Positions 1 through 6,259 of a DNA stretch of 29,960 bases are shown here, piece by piece. The DNA is from a virus. Positions within the stretch are counted from its first letter, which is position 1, and every line of letters begins with the position of its first letter. The translations under genes were made by a program, and so were the position numbers. The notes beneath the pieces were generated by a model. That model had not been told where the DNA came from, ran no database searches, and worked only from the letters and a program-made list of their open reading frames with translations. The stretch is taken from positions 1 through 29,960 of IMG/VR virus record IMGVR_UViG_3300033145_000512. The stretch is one strand, 5' to 3'.

Positions 1-1
1 C

Positions 2-247
2 GCCAACGGCAAAGGTGTCGCGGTGAACGGCATCACACTGGTAGCCGGCGAGCGGATTCTACTTCGCGGCCAACCGCGCCTGCGCGTCAGACTGTGGCGA
101 CGGGTCGCGAACTGGTGGCGCGGCGTGCGCGGCAAACCAGCGCGCAACTACGACTGCAACGGGGTCTACACAATCACGAGCATTGGCTCTGCCGGCGTGC
201 CGTGGGTGGCCGACAGGGGGCAGGATTGGGATGCGAGCGGTGAGTGA
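2..247 (+). CDS. Partial tail-fibre-type module protein (3' end only)
   Basis: The frame is open from the window edge, so the gene starts upstream. It carries the two halves of a module common in phage fibre and appendage proteins: a 'GERILLRGQ' strand (compare 'ERFLAKNQ' and 'RVLVKNQ' in two other genes here) and 'NGVYTI...GVPWVADR'. Between the halves, where the other two copies have only a few residues, sits an unusual basic, Trp-rich insert of about 27 residues with alternating Arg and Trp. The protein stops shortly after the module, so it either ends a long fibre or is a remnant. Assignment to a fibre-like structural protein is by resemblance to the copies at about 11857-12174 and 23609-23980; the function of the insert is unknown. 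Confidence 0.5.
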   Translation, partial: ANGKGVAVNGITLVAGERILLRGQPRLRVRLWRRVANWWRGVRGKPARNYDCNGVYTITSIGSAGVPWVADRGQDWDASGE

Positions 248-380
248 GAACGGCAAAGGCGACGCACGCCGCGCGCAACAGGTCAGCCGCGACGAGATGG
301 CCGAGCGATGGGCGCGGACTTACGACTGGCCGCGGTTTCGGCTGCGGGCTTTTCGGTGGCTGACGAAGAACGGAGGGTGA
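231..380 (+). CDS. Small basic hypothetical protein (49 aa)
   Basis: I do not recognise this gene. The ATG at 231 is preceded by G-rich sequence and lies inside the end of the previous gene; a GTG at 240 would be an alternative start. The product is short and very basic, rich in Arg and Trp, with a C-terminal 'FRLRAFRWL' patch that could bind nucleic acid or membrane. It fits the tight same-strand packing between the module protein and the next small gene, which is the main support for it being real. Confidence 0.4.
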   Translation: MRAVSENGKGDARRAQQVSRDEMAERWARTYDWPRFRLRAFRWLTKNGG

Positions 381-382
381 CG

Positions 383-586
383 ATGAATGATAGGGAGCGA
401 ATAAGGCGCGCGCTGGACATGGCAATCCGCTTTGGCGGCATCGACGGCGCCCACCACAAGACATGGGTGATTGACCAGATGTGTCGCGAGCTGGCTGGAG
501 ATGAATACGCTGCCATGGTTGCGTGTGCATGCGACGGCGAAGACGGTCCAGAGACGTACGATTGGGACGAAGGGATTGCACCATGA
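383..586 (+). CDS. Conserved small phage protein of unknown function (67 aa)
   Basis: The ATG at 383 has a GGAGGG ribosome-binding site at about 372-376. The protein contains 'GGIDGAHHKTWVIDQM' and 'LAGDEY', then ends in 'TYDWDEGIAP'. From memory this pattern (an N-terminal helix, 'GAHHK.WVIDQM', then 'Y.W..GIAP') recurs in small phage and prophage proteins with no known function; this was not checked. It overlaps the next gene by ATGA, indicating coupled translation. Confidence 0.75.
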   Translation: MNDRERIRRALDMAIRFGGIDGAHHKTWVIDQMCRELAGDEYAAMVACACDGEDGPETYDWDEGIAP

Positions 587-1572
587 GCAGCCAATGCCCG
601 CAATGCAACGCCAAAGGCCGCCAAGTAAGCATCACCCGCAGCGGCGTCCCAAGATACAGCGGAGCCAATCTGCACGGCTGCGCTCGCTGTCGACGGGGGT
701 GGTGTGGCGCAGTGGTCGGCAACAGAAACAAGCATTGGGACCATGCCACCGGTGGCGGTGGCGCAACCATGCACCTCACCAAAGACAAGCACAGCGGCGT
801 GGTGGAGGTTGAGTTCACTTGCACGTCATGGGACCCCGAAACCGGCGACCGCGGACCGCAGACGACCGAGGTCTATGCTGTTGATACGTCCAAGGGGGCG
901 GTGACCCTCAACCTGCCGCCCTCAACCGGCGACATCCGCCTACCAAGCAGCGGCACCATTGTTGGCCGACCCCCAGCCGACGCAGCGAGCCACGAGGACC
1001 AAGAGCGGCGGCGAGTGGCCGGCAAGGCGGCGCGCGACGCGGGCTACTGCCTTGACAAGCACACCACCGACGCCGGGGCTGACTGTTGGTGCAGGGAACA
1101 GCGCGGCCACAGCGGCGACCACTATGACCCGTGTATCGGGCTGAGTGGTGTTGAGTGGCCCCAAGAGCCCGCCAAGCCCGAGCCGGCGAAACCGGGTGAC
1201 GTCTTCCGAGCCGCAATGGACAAGGTCCCGCTTTCGGCCTGGTCGAACAGACTTCCCAAGCCGGAGCAGCCGGGCCGCGACATGCCGCCCATCATCGGGA
1301 GGCTGGATGAGTACACGGCGCTTGGTCAAGTGCAGAAGATGGCTCACCGGCACGACTTGGAGCCAGAGCCGGGAGAGGGCTACCGCAGCCTGCGCGGCAG
1401 ACTGCGCGAGCATGTCAATCGGTACACCGGCATGGCATCCAATGAGCCAGGCGCAGATGTCTACCTGGGAATGGTGCGGACTTTTGACTCGCGCTGCCAC
1501 TACCGCCGCGACGACACCGGCAGATGGCGGTTGCGGACTGAGGACGACAGCGGGTGGGAAGACGAGCGATGA
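583..1572 (+). CDS. Cys-rich protein with N-terminal zinc-ribbon-like domain (329 aa)
   Basis: The start is the ATG at 583, which overlaps the previous stop. Residues 5-41 hold CxxC and a later CxxC plus Cys (C5, C8, C33, C36, C41), a zinc-ribbon pattern. A second Cys/His cluster lies at about 156-184 (C156, C168, C170, H176, H180, C184). Residues about 65-118 look beta-rich. Residues about 200-245 are rich in Pro and Lys, and the last 90 residues are helical and charged. No catalytic signature is visible. Two probable zinc sites suggest a nucleic-acid-binding or assembly role, but this is inference. The modular, partly low-complexity composition could reflect a mosaic gene. Confidence 0.65.
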   Translation: MSSQCPQCNAKGRQVSITRSGVPRYSGANLHGCARCRRGWCGAVVGNRNKHWDHATGGGGATMHLTKDKHSGVVEVEFTCTSWDPETGDRGPQTTEVYAVDTSKGAVTLNLPPSTGDIRLPSSGTIVGRPPADAASHEDQERRRVAGKAARDAGYCLDKHTTDAGADCWCREQRGHSGDHYDPCIGLSGVEWPQEPAKPEPAKPGDVFRAAMDKVPLSAWSNRLPKPEQPGRDMPPIIGRLDEYTALGQVQKMAHRHDLEPEPGEGYRSLRGRLREHVNRYTGMASNEPGADVYLGMVRTFDSRCHYRRDDTGRWRLRTEDDSGWEDER

Positions 1573-1766
1573 CCGAGCACAGCAAACCAGAAGGCCCACC
1601 GGGCCGACAATGCAACGGCGACGGCACGTGCCTACCGGCGCGACTGCACCGTCGCGGCGTTCAATGCCCGTGTGGCTGCGGCTCGTGGGACCACGACACC
1701 GACACGGCTGACGAGGCGTATTGTCTTGACTGCGGGAAGGACTATGATGGTGGGGATGATGAGTAA
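1569..1766 (+). CDS. Small Cys-rich, zinc-ribbon-like protein (65 aa)
   Basis: The ATG at 1569 overlaps the stop of the preceding gene (ATGA). Seven cysteines (C15, C21, C33, C35, C37, C52, C55) form a CPCGCG knot followed by CLDC, consistent with one or two bound zinc ions. The C-terminus is acidic. I do not recognise the family. It belongs to a set of small Cys-rich genes scattered through this window. Confidence 0.6.
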   Translation: MTEHSKPEGPPGRQCNGDGTCLPARLHRRGVQCPCGCGSWDHDTDTADEAYCLDCGKDYDGGDDE

Positions 1767-2001
1767 TCTAGGGATTGGCGTGATGATTGGGATGCTGTCG
1801 AGCAACGAAAGCACCGTTGATGCCATCAAGAGCAGCCTCGGCAAGACCATTCGCGAGGTGACGCTTTCGGATGAGCAACTGCGGGTTGGGCTTGACGGCG
1901 GGAGCGTCTTGGTGCTGTGGGACGATGGGCAGTCGTGCTGCGAGGAGCGCTACATGCGCACCGATGACGATCTGCCGTACTACTCGGACGCGCAAGGGTG
2001 A
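1744..2001 (+). pseudogene. DUF7448-like protein, N-terminal part (85 aa, apparently interrupted)
   Basis: The ATG at 1744 has GGGAAGG about seven bases upstream; further ATGs at 1747, 1756 and 1759 are possible starts. Residues 31-71 read 'LGKTIREVTLSDEQL' followed by a beta strand and 'SCCEERYMRTDDDL'. From memory this resembles the start of phage DUF7448-type proteins, in which a Cys-Cys pair is followed by an acidic stretch. Members I recall continue after 'TDDDL' and finish with 'HNEHNGYYGGF'. Here the frame stops at 'SDAQG', and the expected ending lies in the +1 frame just downstream (2009-2089). I read this as an internal deletion that also broke the frame. Two separate short proteins are the alternative. 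Confidence 0.6.
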
Positions 2002-2008
2002 CCTCGTC

Positions 2009-2089
2009 ATGTCGAATCACAACGTACACAACGGCTACTACGGCGGGTTCCTGGTGTGTGCCAAGTTGGAGGGAACGCGCGATGCATGA
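2009..2089 (+). pseudogene. DUF7448-like protein, C-terminal fragment (26 aa)
   Basis: This short reading frame, in a different phase from the preceding one, encodes 'MSNHNVHNGYYGGFLVCAKL'. It matches the typical C-terminal signature ('HNEHNGYYGGF' then a hydrophobic strand) that I recall for DUF7448-type phage proteins. Codons just before its ATG ('KGDLV') also fit the family, supporting the view that this is the tail of the upstream gene moved out of frame. The ATG at 2009 has a weak AAGGG about ten bases upstream, so a free peptide could still be made. It overlaps the next gene by eight bases. Confidence 0.55.
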
Positions 2090-2726
2090 CGAGAAGCCGA
2101 TTGAGTGGACGGAGCCACGCGAGCCCAAATTGGTGCAGTTGCCTCCGTGGCAGATGCGCTTGGCGGTCAGTGTTAGACCGGCGCTTGCGGAACAGGGGGC
2201 TACCTATCGCACAGCAACCGTCGCCGACCTGCGCTTGGCTTGCAACGCTGCGGGGTTGTCGCTGTGCAGCGAGGAGCGGGACTGCGACGAGGGCTGCACC
2301 AGCACCGAGCAAGGCGGCGTGACATGCGACATCGCGCTCAGCAGCTCGAAGGACATCTATGCTCAGCAAAACGCACAGATTGAGCGGTTGCGGAGTGAGC
2401 GCGACGAAGGGACGGAGATCGTTGCAGAGATGAAGGAAACCCAGAAACAGCACCACGCCACGATTTACGACTTCAACTGCGAGGCGAGCAGGGCTCGCGA
2501 GCGCATCCGCCACCTCGAGTCTGCGCTGGAGCAGAGCGAGGCGGCGCGGGCTGAGTTGGGGGACAGGCTGGCAGGGGCGGCCAGTTACGGCGTCTGGTCG
2601 GCCCGGTGCGTCGCGCTAATCAACGACGCGCCTGAGTGCGAGGACGCGATGGACTACGTGATAGAAGCCGTCGAGTTGGCCGGCGCCATGAACGGGGAAG
2701 ATTCTCGTCAGCACAAACCGTGCTGA
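2082..2726 (+). CDS. Coiled-coil protein of unknown function (214 aa)
   Basis: The ATG at 2082 has GGAGGGA at about 2068-2074. Residues 93-165 form a long, charged heptad-like helix typical of a coiled coil. Before it lie five cysteines (C54, C62, C68, C72, C82), a possible metal site or disulphide cluster. The C-terminus (about 170-205) is a compact helical piece. I do not recognise the family. The stop codon lies inside a perfect 8-bp hairpin (2707-2727). Confidence 0.65.
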   Translation: MHDEKPIEWTEPREPKLVQLPPWQMRLAVSVRPALAEQGATYRTATVADLRLACNAAGLSLCSEERDCDEGCTSTEQGGVTCDIALSSSKDIYAQQNAQIERLRSERDEGTEIVAEMKETQKQHHATIYDFNCEASRARERIRHLESALEQSEAARAELGDRLAGAASYGVWSARCVALINDAPECEDAMDYVIEAVELAGAMNGEDSRQHKPC

Positions 2727-2727
2727 C
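2707..2727 (+). other. Perfect hairpin spanning a stop codon
   Basis: GTCAGCAC (2707-2714) and GTGCTGAC (2720-2727) pair over eight bases with an AAACC loop, and the stop codon TGA is at 2724-2726. No T-run follows directly, so it is not a canonical intrinsic terminator. A second small hairpin (2744-2757, GTCTG/CAGAC with a TGCG loop) follows, and a T5 run lies at 2804-2808. The set could slow transcription or protect mRNA ends between the accessory genes and the regulator region. Confidence 0.5.
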
Positions 2728-2843
2728 CAACAGGAGCGCGTACGTCTGTGCGCAGACTCGGCGGCGCGGGCGGCATGGTGCTCCTCGCGTCGCCGGGGTT
2801 GCGTTTTTCCTCAGGGTGTGCTATGGGTAGCACCGGAGGCTGA

Positions 2844-3257
2844 ATGTACGATATGACGCGGCTCAGGGCTGAGGACGATTTAGATTGGATGTACTCGGTC
2901 GCCCCGACGCTGCTGGACCTCGGCGCCAACCCGATGGATCCAGACGCCGGTGGCGGCAAGGGGTGGGAATACACCGACCGGCAGATAGCGGCGGCTGAGC
3001 GGGCTCGGCCCATCCGGCGGGCGCTCATGCTGCTGAGCAACCGTGAGCAACTCGTGATTCGCCTCCGCTTCGAGCCGTGTGCCTACTCAGGGCCGGCAGC
3101 GGTGGACTACCTCATGGCGTACGGACCGAAGCTTGCGGCCGTTGTGCGGCGGTTCAGACCCGAGGGCGGCAAGGCTGAGCGGCGGCTCCGGGCTGAATGT
3201 TGGGTGGCTGAGGCCGTGGCGGCGTACGTGGCGGCGACGATGGCGAGGGCGGCATGA
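2844..3257 (+). CDS. Possible transcription regulator with sigma-region-4-like patch (137 aa)
   Basis: The ATG at 2844 has GGAGG at 2835-2839, following the largest gap in this part of the window. The centre reads 'RALMLLSNREQLVIRLRFEP', resembling the start of sigma-70 region 4 and related regulators, where a Leu-rich helix precedes a helix-turn-helix. A clear recognition helix is not obvious. The C-terminal third is basic and Ala-rich. It is coupled by ATGA to a helix-turn-helix gene and lies upstream of the late genes, a usual place for a late-gene activator. The function is inference. Confidence 0.5.
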   Translation: MYDMTRLRAEDDLDWMYSVAPTLLDLGANPMDPDAGGGKGWEYTDRQIAAAERARPIRRALMLLSNREQLVIRLRFEPCAYSGPAAVDYLMAYGPKLAAVVRRFRPEGGKAERRLRAECWVAEAVAAYVAATMARAA

Positions 3258-3514
3258 GCAAAAGAGCATACTCCACGCCGAAACTACGCCGCCTCTACTC
3301 GGTGACACAACTCGGTGAGATGGCAGGTCTGAGCCGCTGGGCGGTGGACAGGCTCATCAAGCGCAACAGAATCGAGTGCGTCTGGATCGGCCGAAAGAGG
3401 CTGATCCCCATGTCTGAATTGGTGGAAAAGATTCCAGGCTTGATGCTTTCTGATAGGTATGCGAAATTGTTTGAAAGATTGGCCGAGCTTGACGCCATGC
3501 CTGGCGATGCTTAA
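3254..3514 (+). CDS. Excisionase/MerR-type helix-turn-helix DNA-binding protein (86 aa)
   Basis: The start overlaps the previous stop (ATGA). Residues 15-55 fit the 'helix_turn_helix_17'/excisionase fold: 'YSVTQLGEMAGLSRWAVDRL' as the two helices, then 'IGRKRLIP' as the wing. Proteins of this type act as excisionases or small repressors/activators, binding DNA as dimers. No integrase is visible in the window, so a regulatory role is as likely as excision. Base composition falls towards AT at its 3' end (23 G/C in 60 bases at 3421-3480), unlike its neighbours. Confidence 0.8.
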   Translation: MSKRAYSTPKLRRLYSVTQLGEMAGLSRWAVDRLIKRNRIECVWIGRKRLIPMSELVEKIPGLMLSDRYAKLFERLAELDAMPGDA

Positions 3515-3565
3515 GTGTGTACTGTAGCGTATTGTGCGGTATGAGCAAAGAAGGGGTATAGGGGT

Positions 3566-3868
3566 TTGGATCAGCAGGAGACACGCGGGGTGAGGGTAAG
3601 AGGGTTCAGGCTCCCATCGTCGGAGAACCAAAAGAGGCGCAACGAGTCGCACCCAGATCGGCAACAGGCGCGCGCCCTGGTGGCTCACATGGTGAGAACC
3701 GGGCACTTGGTCAAACCTGACCGCTGCGAACATTGCGGAAGGCGCGACAAGATACAGGCGCACCACTACGCCGGCTACGACATCGAACACGCCCACATGG
3801 TTGAGTGGCTGTGCTCAGATTGCCACTGGGACGCGCACTTCTGGATGCGCCACAGCCGGGCGAGTTAG
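3566..3868 (+). CDS. HNH-type zinc protein / putative HNH endonuclease (100 aa)
   Basis: The frame begins at a TTG (3566) after a short G-run; a stop at 3542 bars any longer form, and a GTG at about 3590 is an alternative start. Residues 54-91 contain CxxC (C54, C57), 'AHH' (H66, H67), then CxxCH (C83, C86, H87) and H91. This is the pattern of small phage HNH or treble-clef proteins, where Cys residues hold zinc and the His pair is the active centre. It sits just upstream of the terminase genes; HNH proteins next to terminase assist genome cleavage in some phages (HK97 gp74 is known). The role here is inferred from motif and place. Confidence 0.65.
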   Translation: MDQQETRGVRVRGFRLPSSENQKRRNESHPDRQQARALVAHMVRTGHLVKPDRCEHCGRRDKIQAHHYAGYDIEHAHMVEWLCSDCHWDAHFWMRHSRAS

Positions 3869-4086
3869 ACTTCACGGCGGCCACATGCCGTGCGTCCGGT
3901 GACGACCGGGTTGCGCTGAAACTGTGGCGACCCTGTCAACGTCGGCGCTAGCGCTTTCACTGCCGGGGTGCTTCTCAGCCCCGCAAGGCGCGGCCGGTGT
4001 GCCAAAAGCTCACCGCATGGCAGTTCGATTCTGCCGGTTGGGACCGGTTGCGACCACTGCCACGCACGCCGTAACCGCCCTCTATC
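3869..4086 (+). promoter_or_regulatory. 218-bp non-coding, hairpin-rich segment before terminase (candidate packaging or control region)
   Basis: This is the longest stretch without a convincing gene. It holds a 10-bp palindrome (3945-3954, GCGCTAGCGC), a hairpin 3964-3969/3978-3983, a hairpin CGGTG/CACCG (3995-3999/4011-4015), a perfect tRNA T-arm-like hairpin (4019-4035) and CCGGT/ACCGG (4034-4038/4043-4047). Its place directly upstream of the small terminase gene is typical for a pac/cos site or a late promoter. No clear sigma-70 promoter was found. The function is inference. Confidence 0.4.
4019..4035 (+). other. tRNA T-arm-like hairpin
   Basis: GGCAG, TTCGATT, CTGCC form a 5-bp stem with a 7-base loop matching every conserved T-arm position (G53, T54, T55, C56, purine 57, A58, C61). 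The seven bases after it (4036-4042) have no complementary acceptor strand 60-90 bases upstream, and no 5+7 anticodon arm is found, so this is not an intact tRNA gene. It may be a tRNA remnant or chance. Confidence 0.35.
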
Positions 4087-4503
4087 ATGCAGAGTGTAGC
4101 CAAAAACGAGCGAGCCGCCATGGTGTTGGCCACGGCCTCGGTTGTTGGCGACAGGGCTGCGGCCAGGCACCATGGTGTCACCACCCGGAGCGTCCGAAGG
4201 TGGCGAGAACAGTGCGAAACTGATGACGGCCTGTCCGCTTGTGTCCATGAAGCGCGCGCGATGGTTCGGGCCAAGTGGCAGGACGAGCTTCCGAGGGCCA
4301 TCGCCGCTGCCGCCGACTTCATCGCTCGGTCTGCCGAGCACCTGGACATGACCAAGCCGGGCTCAGTGACCGCCATGGCGGAGGCGTTGCAGATGCTGAC
4401 CAACGCGGCGCTTGCCCAGCGGGTACTTGATGATCGATTGTCTGCGGCAACTCGAAACGCTGGAGCGCAACCTATCGCATTGGTTGCCTCAAAGGCCGGC
4501 TGA
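4087..4503 (+). CDS. Terminase small subunit (138 aa)
   Basis: Residues 14-41 form a helix-turn-helix ('VVGDRAAARHHGVTTRSVRRW'-like spacing) as in terminase small subunits that recognise the packaging site. The rest is helical and would form the oligomerisation region. The gene lies directly before, and overlaps by 74 bases, the large terminase gene in another frame, the usual pairing. The ATG at 4087 has no strong ribosome-binding site; the ATG at 4120 is an alternative. The C-terminus is longer than the HTH needs and may contact the large subunit. Confidence 0.8.
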   Translation: MQSVAKNERAAMVLATASVVGDRAAARHHGVTTRSVRRWREQCETDDGLSACVHEARAMVRAKWQDELPRAIAAAADFIARSAEHLDMTKPGSVTAMAEALQMLTNAALAQRVLDDRLSAATRNAGAQPIALVASKAG

Positions 4504-5797
4504 CCAGACCGTCGCCGTCCCTGAGAGCCTCCTAGACTTCGTTCCGTGGCTGACCCCTAGCTGGGACCGCCCGGACCACCTAGAGCCGATTGCGTTCGCC
4601 TTCGAGAAAGCGGCTGCCGGTGTCGAGTTGCGGTCCTGCGTCAGCACGCCGCCACAGCACGGGAAAACCCAGCTCATCATTCACGGGCTGGTACGGCTGC
4701 TCATGGCCGACCCGACCAAGCGGCACGCGTACGTCACCTACTCGGCGGACCGTGCCAATCGGGTAGCCAAGCAACTCTGGCTGCTCGCCAAGCGCGCCGG
4801 GCTCCAACCCGATGGCCCCAAGTCGGCGTGGGCGCTCCCCGAGGGTGGCGGCGTCATCCTCTGCGGCATCGGCGGCGGCATCACCGGTGAGCCGATAGAC
4901 GGCGTCTTCATCATTGACGACCCGCACAAGAATCGGCAAGAGGCCGAATCGGTGGCCAAGCGCCGAGACGTTTGGGACTTCTACACGTCCACGGCTGAGA
5001 CGCGGTGCCATCCGGGCGCCTCGGTTTTCGTCGTCCAGACCCGGTGGCATCCCGAGGACCTCGCTGGGCTGCTCATCAACAAGGGCTGGGACGTTATCAA
5101 CCTGCCCGCCATCGATACCGAAGGGGTGGTTCTGTGGCCCACTCACCGCCCGCTGACGTGGCTTGAGGACAAGCGACGCAACTGCACGGAGTACGAATGG
5201 GCGTCGCTGTACCAAGGCCAGCCGCGACCGCGCGGCGCCACGGTCTTCTGCGAAGCGCACTACTACCAACAGGCTCCGACGCGGGGCTATGCTGCCGGTA
5301 ACGGCACGGACCTCGCGTACACCGCGAAGACTCACGCCGACTACTCGGTGGTGGTCTCCCTGCTCCGTGTCGGGGATTTGTACTACGTCGTTGATGTTGT
5401 CCGAAAGCAGGTTGATGCCCCCGCATTCGCACTCACGCTCAAAGCGCAGATCAGCAAGTGGCCAGGCCGCCTCGTGTGGCATGCGTCCGGCACCGAAAAG
5501 GGTGCAGCGCAGTTCATCCGCAAGACGATTGGACCCCGCTTTGAAGTGGCGAACACGACGGTCGACAAGTTTCAACGGGCTTTGCCTGTTGCCGCAGCGT
5601 GGAACGATGGGCGCGTGCTGCTCCCCTCCTCGGCACCGTGGCTTGATTCGTTCCTTGCAGAGGTGTGTGCGTTCACCGGCGTCGGCGACCTCCACGACGA
5701 TCAGGTGGACGCGCTCGCCTCTGCGTTTTATGCACTCGACCGCCCCGCCACCGGGTATCGGGACATGCGGCGGATTGGCCCCTCGCGCCGCATGTGA
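4430..5797 (+). CDS. Terminase large subunit (ATPase/nuclease), 455 aa
   Basis: This is the motor that pumps and cuts phage DNA at the portal. The N-terminal ATPase has Walker A at residues 73-80 ('TPPQHGKT'), Walker B at 158-164 ('GVFIIDD') and the coupling motif at about 200-207 ('FVVQTRWH'). The C-terminal RNase H-like nuclease has acidic residues around D294 and D304 and a closing 'HDDQVDAL' (422-429). The length is normal. The ATG at 4430 is preferred; a TTG at 4412 would add six residues. The gene overlaps the small subunit by 74 bases. The 'PPQHGKT' form resembles terminases of Mu-like and related phages. Confidence 0.95.
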   Translation: MIDCLRQLETLERNLSHWLPQRPADQTVAVPESLLDFVPWLTPSWDRPDHLEPIAFAFEKAAAGVELRSCVSTPPQHGKTQLIIHGLVRLLMADPTKRHAYVTYSADRANRVAKQLWLLAKRAGLQPDGPKSAWALPEGGGVILCGIGGGITGEPIDGVFIIDDPHKNRQEAESVAKRRDVWDFYTSTAETRCHPGASVFVVQTRWHPEDLAGLLINKGWDVINLPAIDTEGVVLWPTHRPLTWLEDKRRNCTEYEWASLYQGQPRPRGATVFCEAHYYQQAPTRGYAAGNGTDLAYTAKTHADYSVVVSLLRVGDLYYVVDVVRKQVDAPAFALTLKAQISKWPGRLVWHASGTEKGAAQFIRKTIGPRFEVANTTVDKFQRALPVAAAWNDGRVLLPSSAPWLDSFLAEVCAFTGVGDLHDDQVDALASAFYALDRPATGYRDMRRIGPSRRM

Positions 5798-5841
5798 GGG
5801 CTGTCCGCTTTGGGGTTACTACTGCAATCCGTAGGAGGAAC

Positions 5842-6252
5842 ATGACCGCAACCACGACCGAGCGCGCTCCCAAGCGCACCGTCCACACGCACCTTGCCGA
5901 GCAGCGAGCGGCGCAAGAGGCGAGGGCGCAGGCCCCCGTGAGCAAGGGCGCGTTCAGACGCGTTGCCGAGCAGTGCCGATGTATCAACCGCGATTGCGTG
6001 TCGCCCGGTATCCGCGCCGGCAGCGATTGTTTCATGTTCCTAGACGGCTCGGTGGAATGCGCCGAGTGCCATCCGCCGGGTCGCCCCGCAGTGGTCGAGG
6101 TGGTGGACCGCGAGTGCAAGGTGTGCGGCTCACGCTTTCAGTTCATGGGCGAGGACGACGACGACAGCACGGGGCTGACCTGTGGCCGCAAGTGCCGCCG
6201 CACGCTAGACCGCCGCAACAGCAAGAGCGCCAATCGGGCCGATCAGGACTAA
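5842..6252 (+). CDS. Cys-rich zinc-binding protein between terminase and portal (136 aa)
   Basis: A strong AGGAGG (5833-5838) precedes the ATG at 5842. The first 40 residues are basic and Ala-rich. Ten cysteines follow in two groups: C45, C47, C52, C63, C73, C76, then C92, C95, C114, C118, the latter a zinc-ribbon-like pair-and-pair. A run of five acidic residues lies between the last two pairs. I do not recognise the family. Its place between terminase and portal suggests a packaging or head-assembly accessory role, or merely an inserted accessory gene. Confidence 0.7.
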   Translation: MTATTTERAPKRTVHTHLAEQRAAQEARAQAPVSKGAFRRVAEQCRCINRDCVSPGIRAGSDCFMFLDGSVECAECHPPGRPAVVEVVDRECKVCGSRFQFMGEDDDDSTGLTCGRKCRRTLDRRNSKSANRADQD

Positions 6253-6259
6253 CCCACAC

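Noticed and set aside
3541-3561. Tiny open frame starting with ATG in the gap before the HNH gene
   Set aside because: It encodes only six residues before a stop and has no ribosome-binding site; a leader peptide role cannot be supported.
3425-3565. Sigma-70 promoter in the AT-rich stretch near the HTH gene
   Set aside because: TTGATG and TTGAAA-like hexamers occur, but none has a good -10 at 16-18 bases spacing.
3970-4043. Complete tRNA gene around the T-arm-like hairpin
   Set aside because: The length fits 74 bases, but the acceptor strands mismatch at several positions, including the first pair, and no 5-bp anticodon stem with a 7-base loop is present.
4580-5695. Antisense open frame opposite the large terminase
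   Set aside because: The terminase motifs on the plus strand explain the sequence; the antisense frame is a GC-bias shadow.
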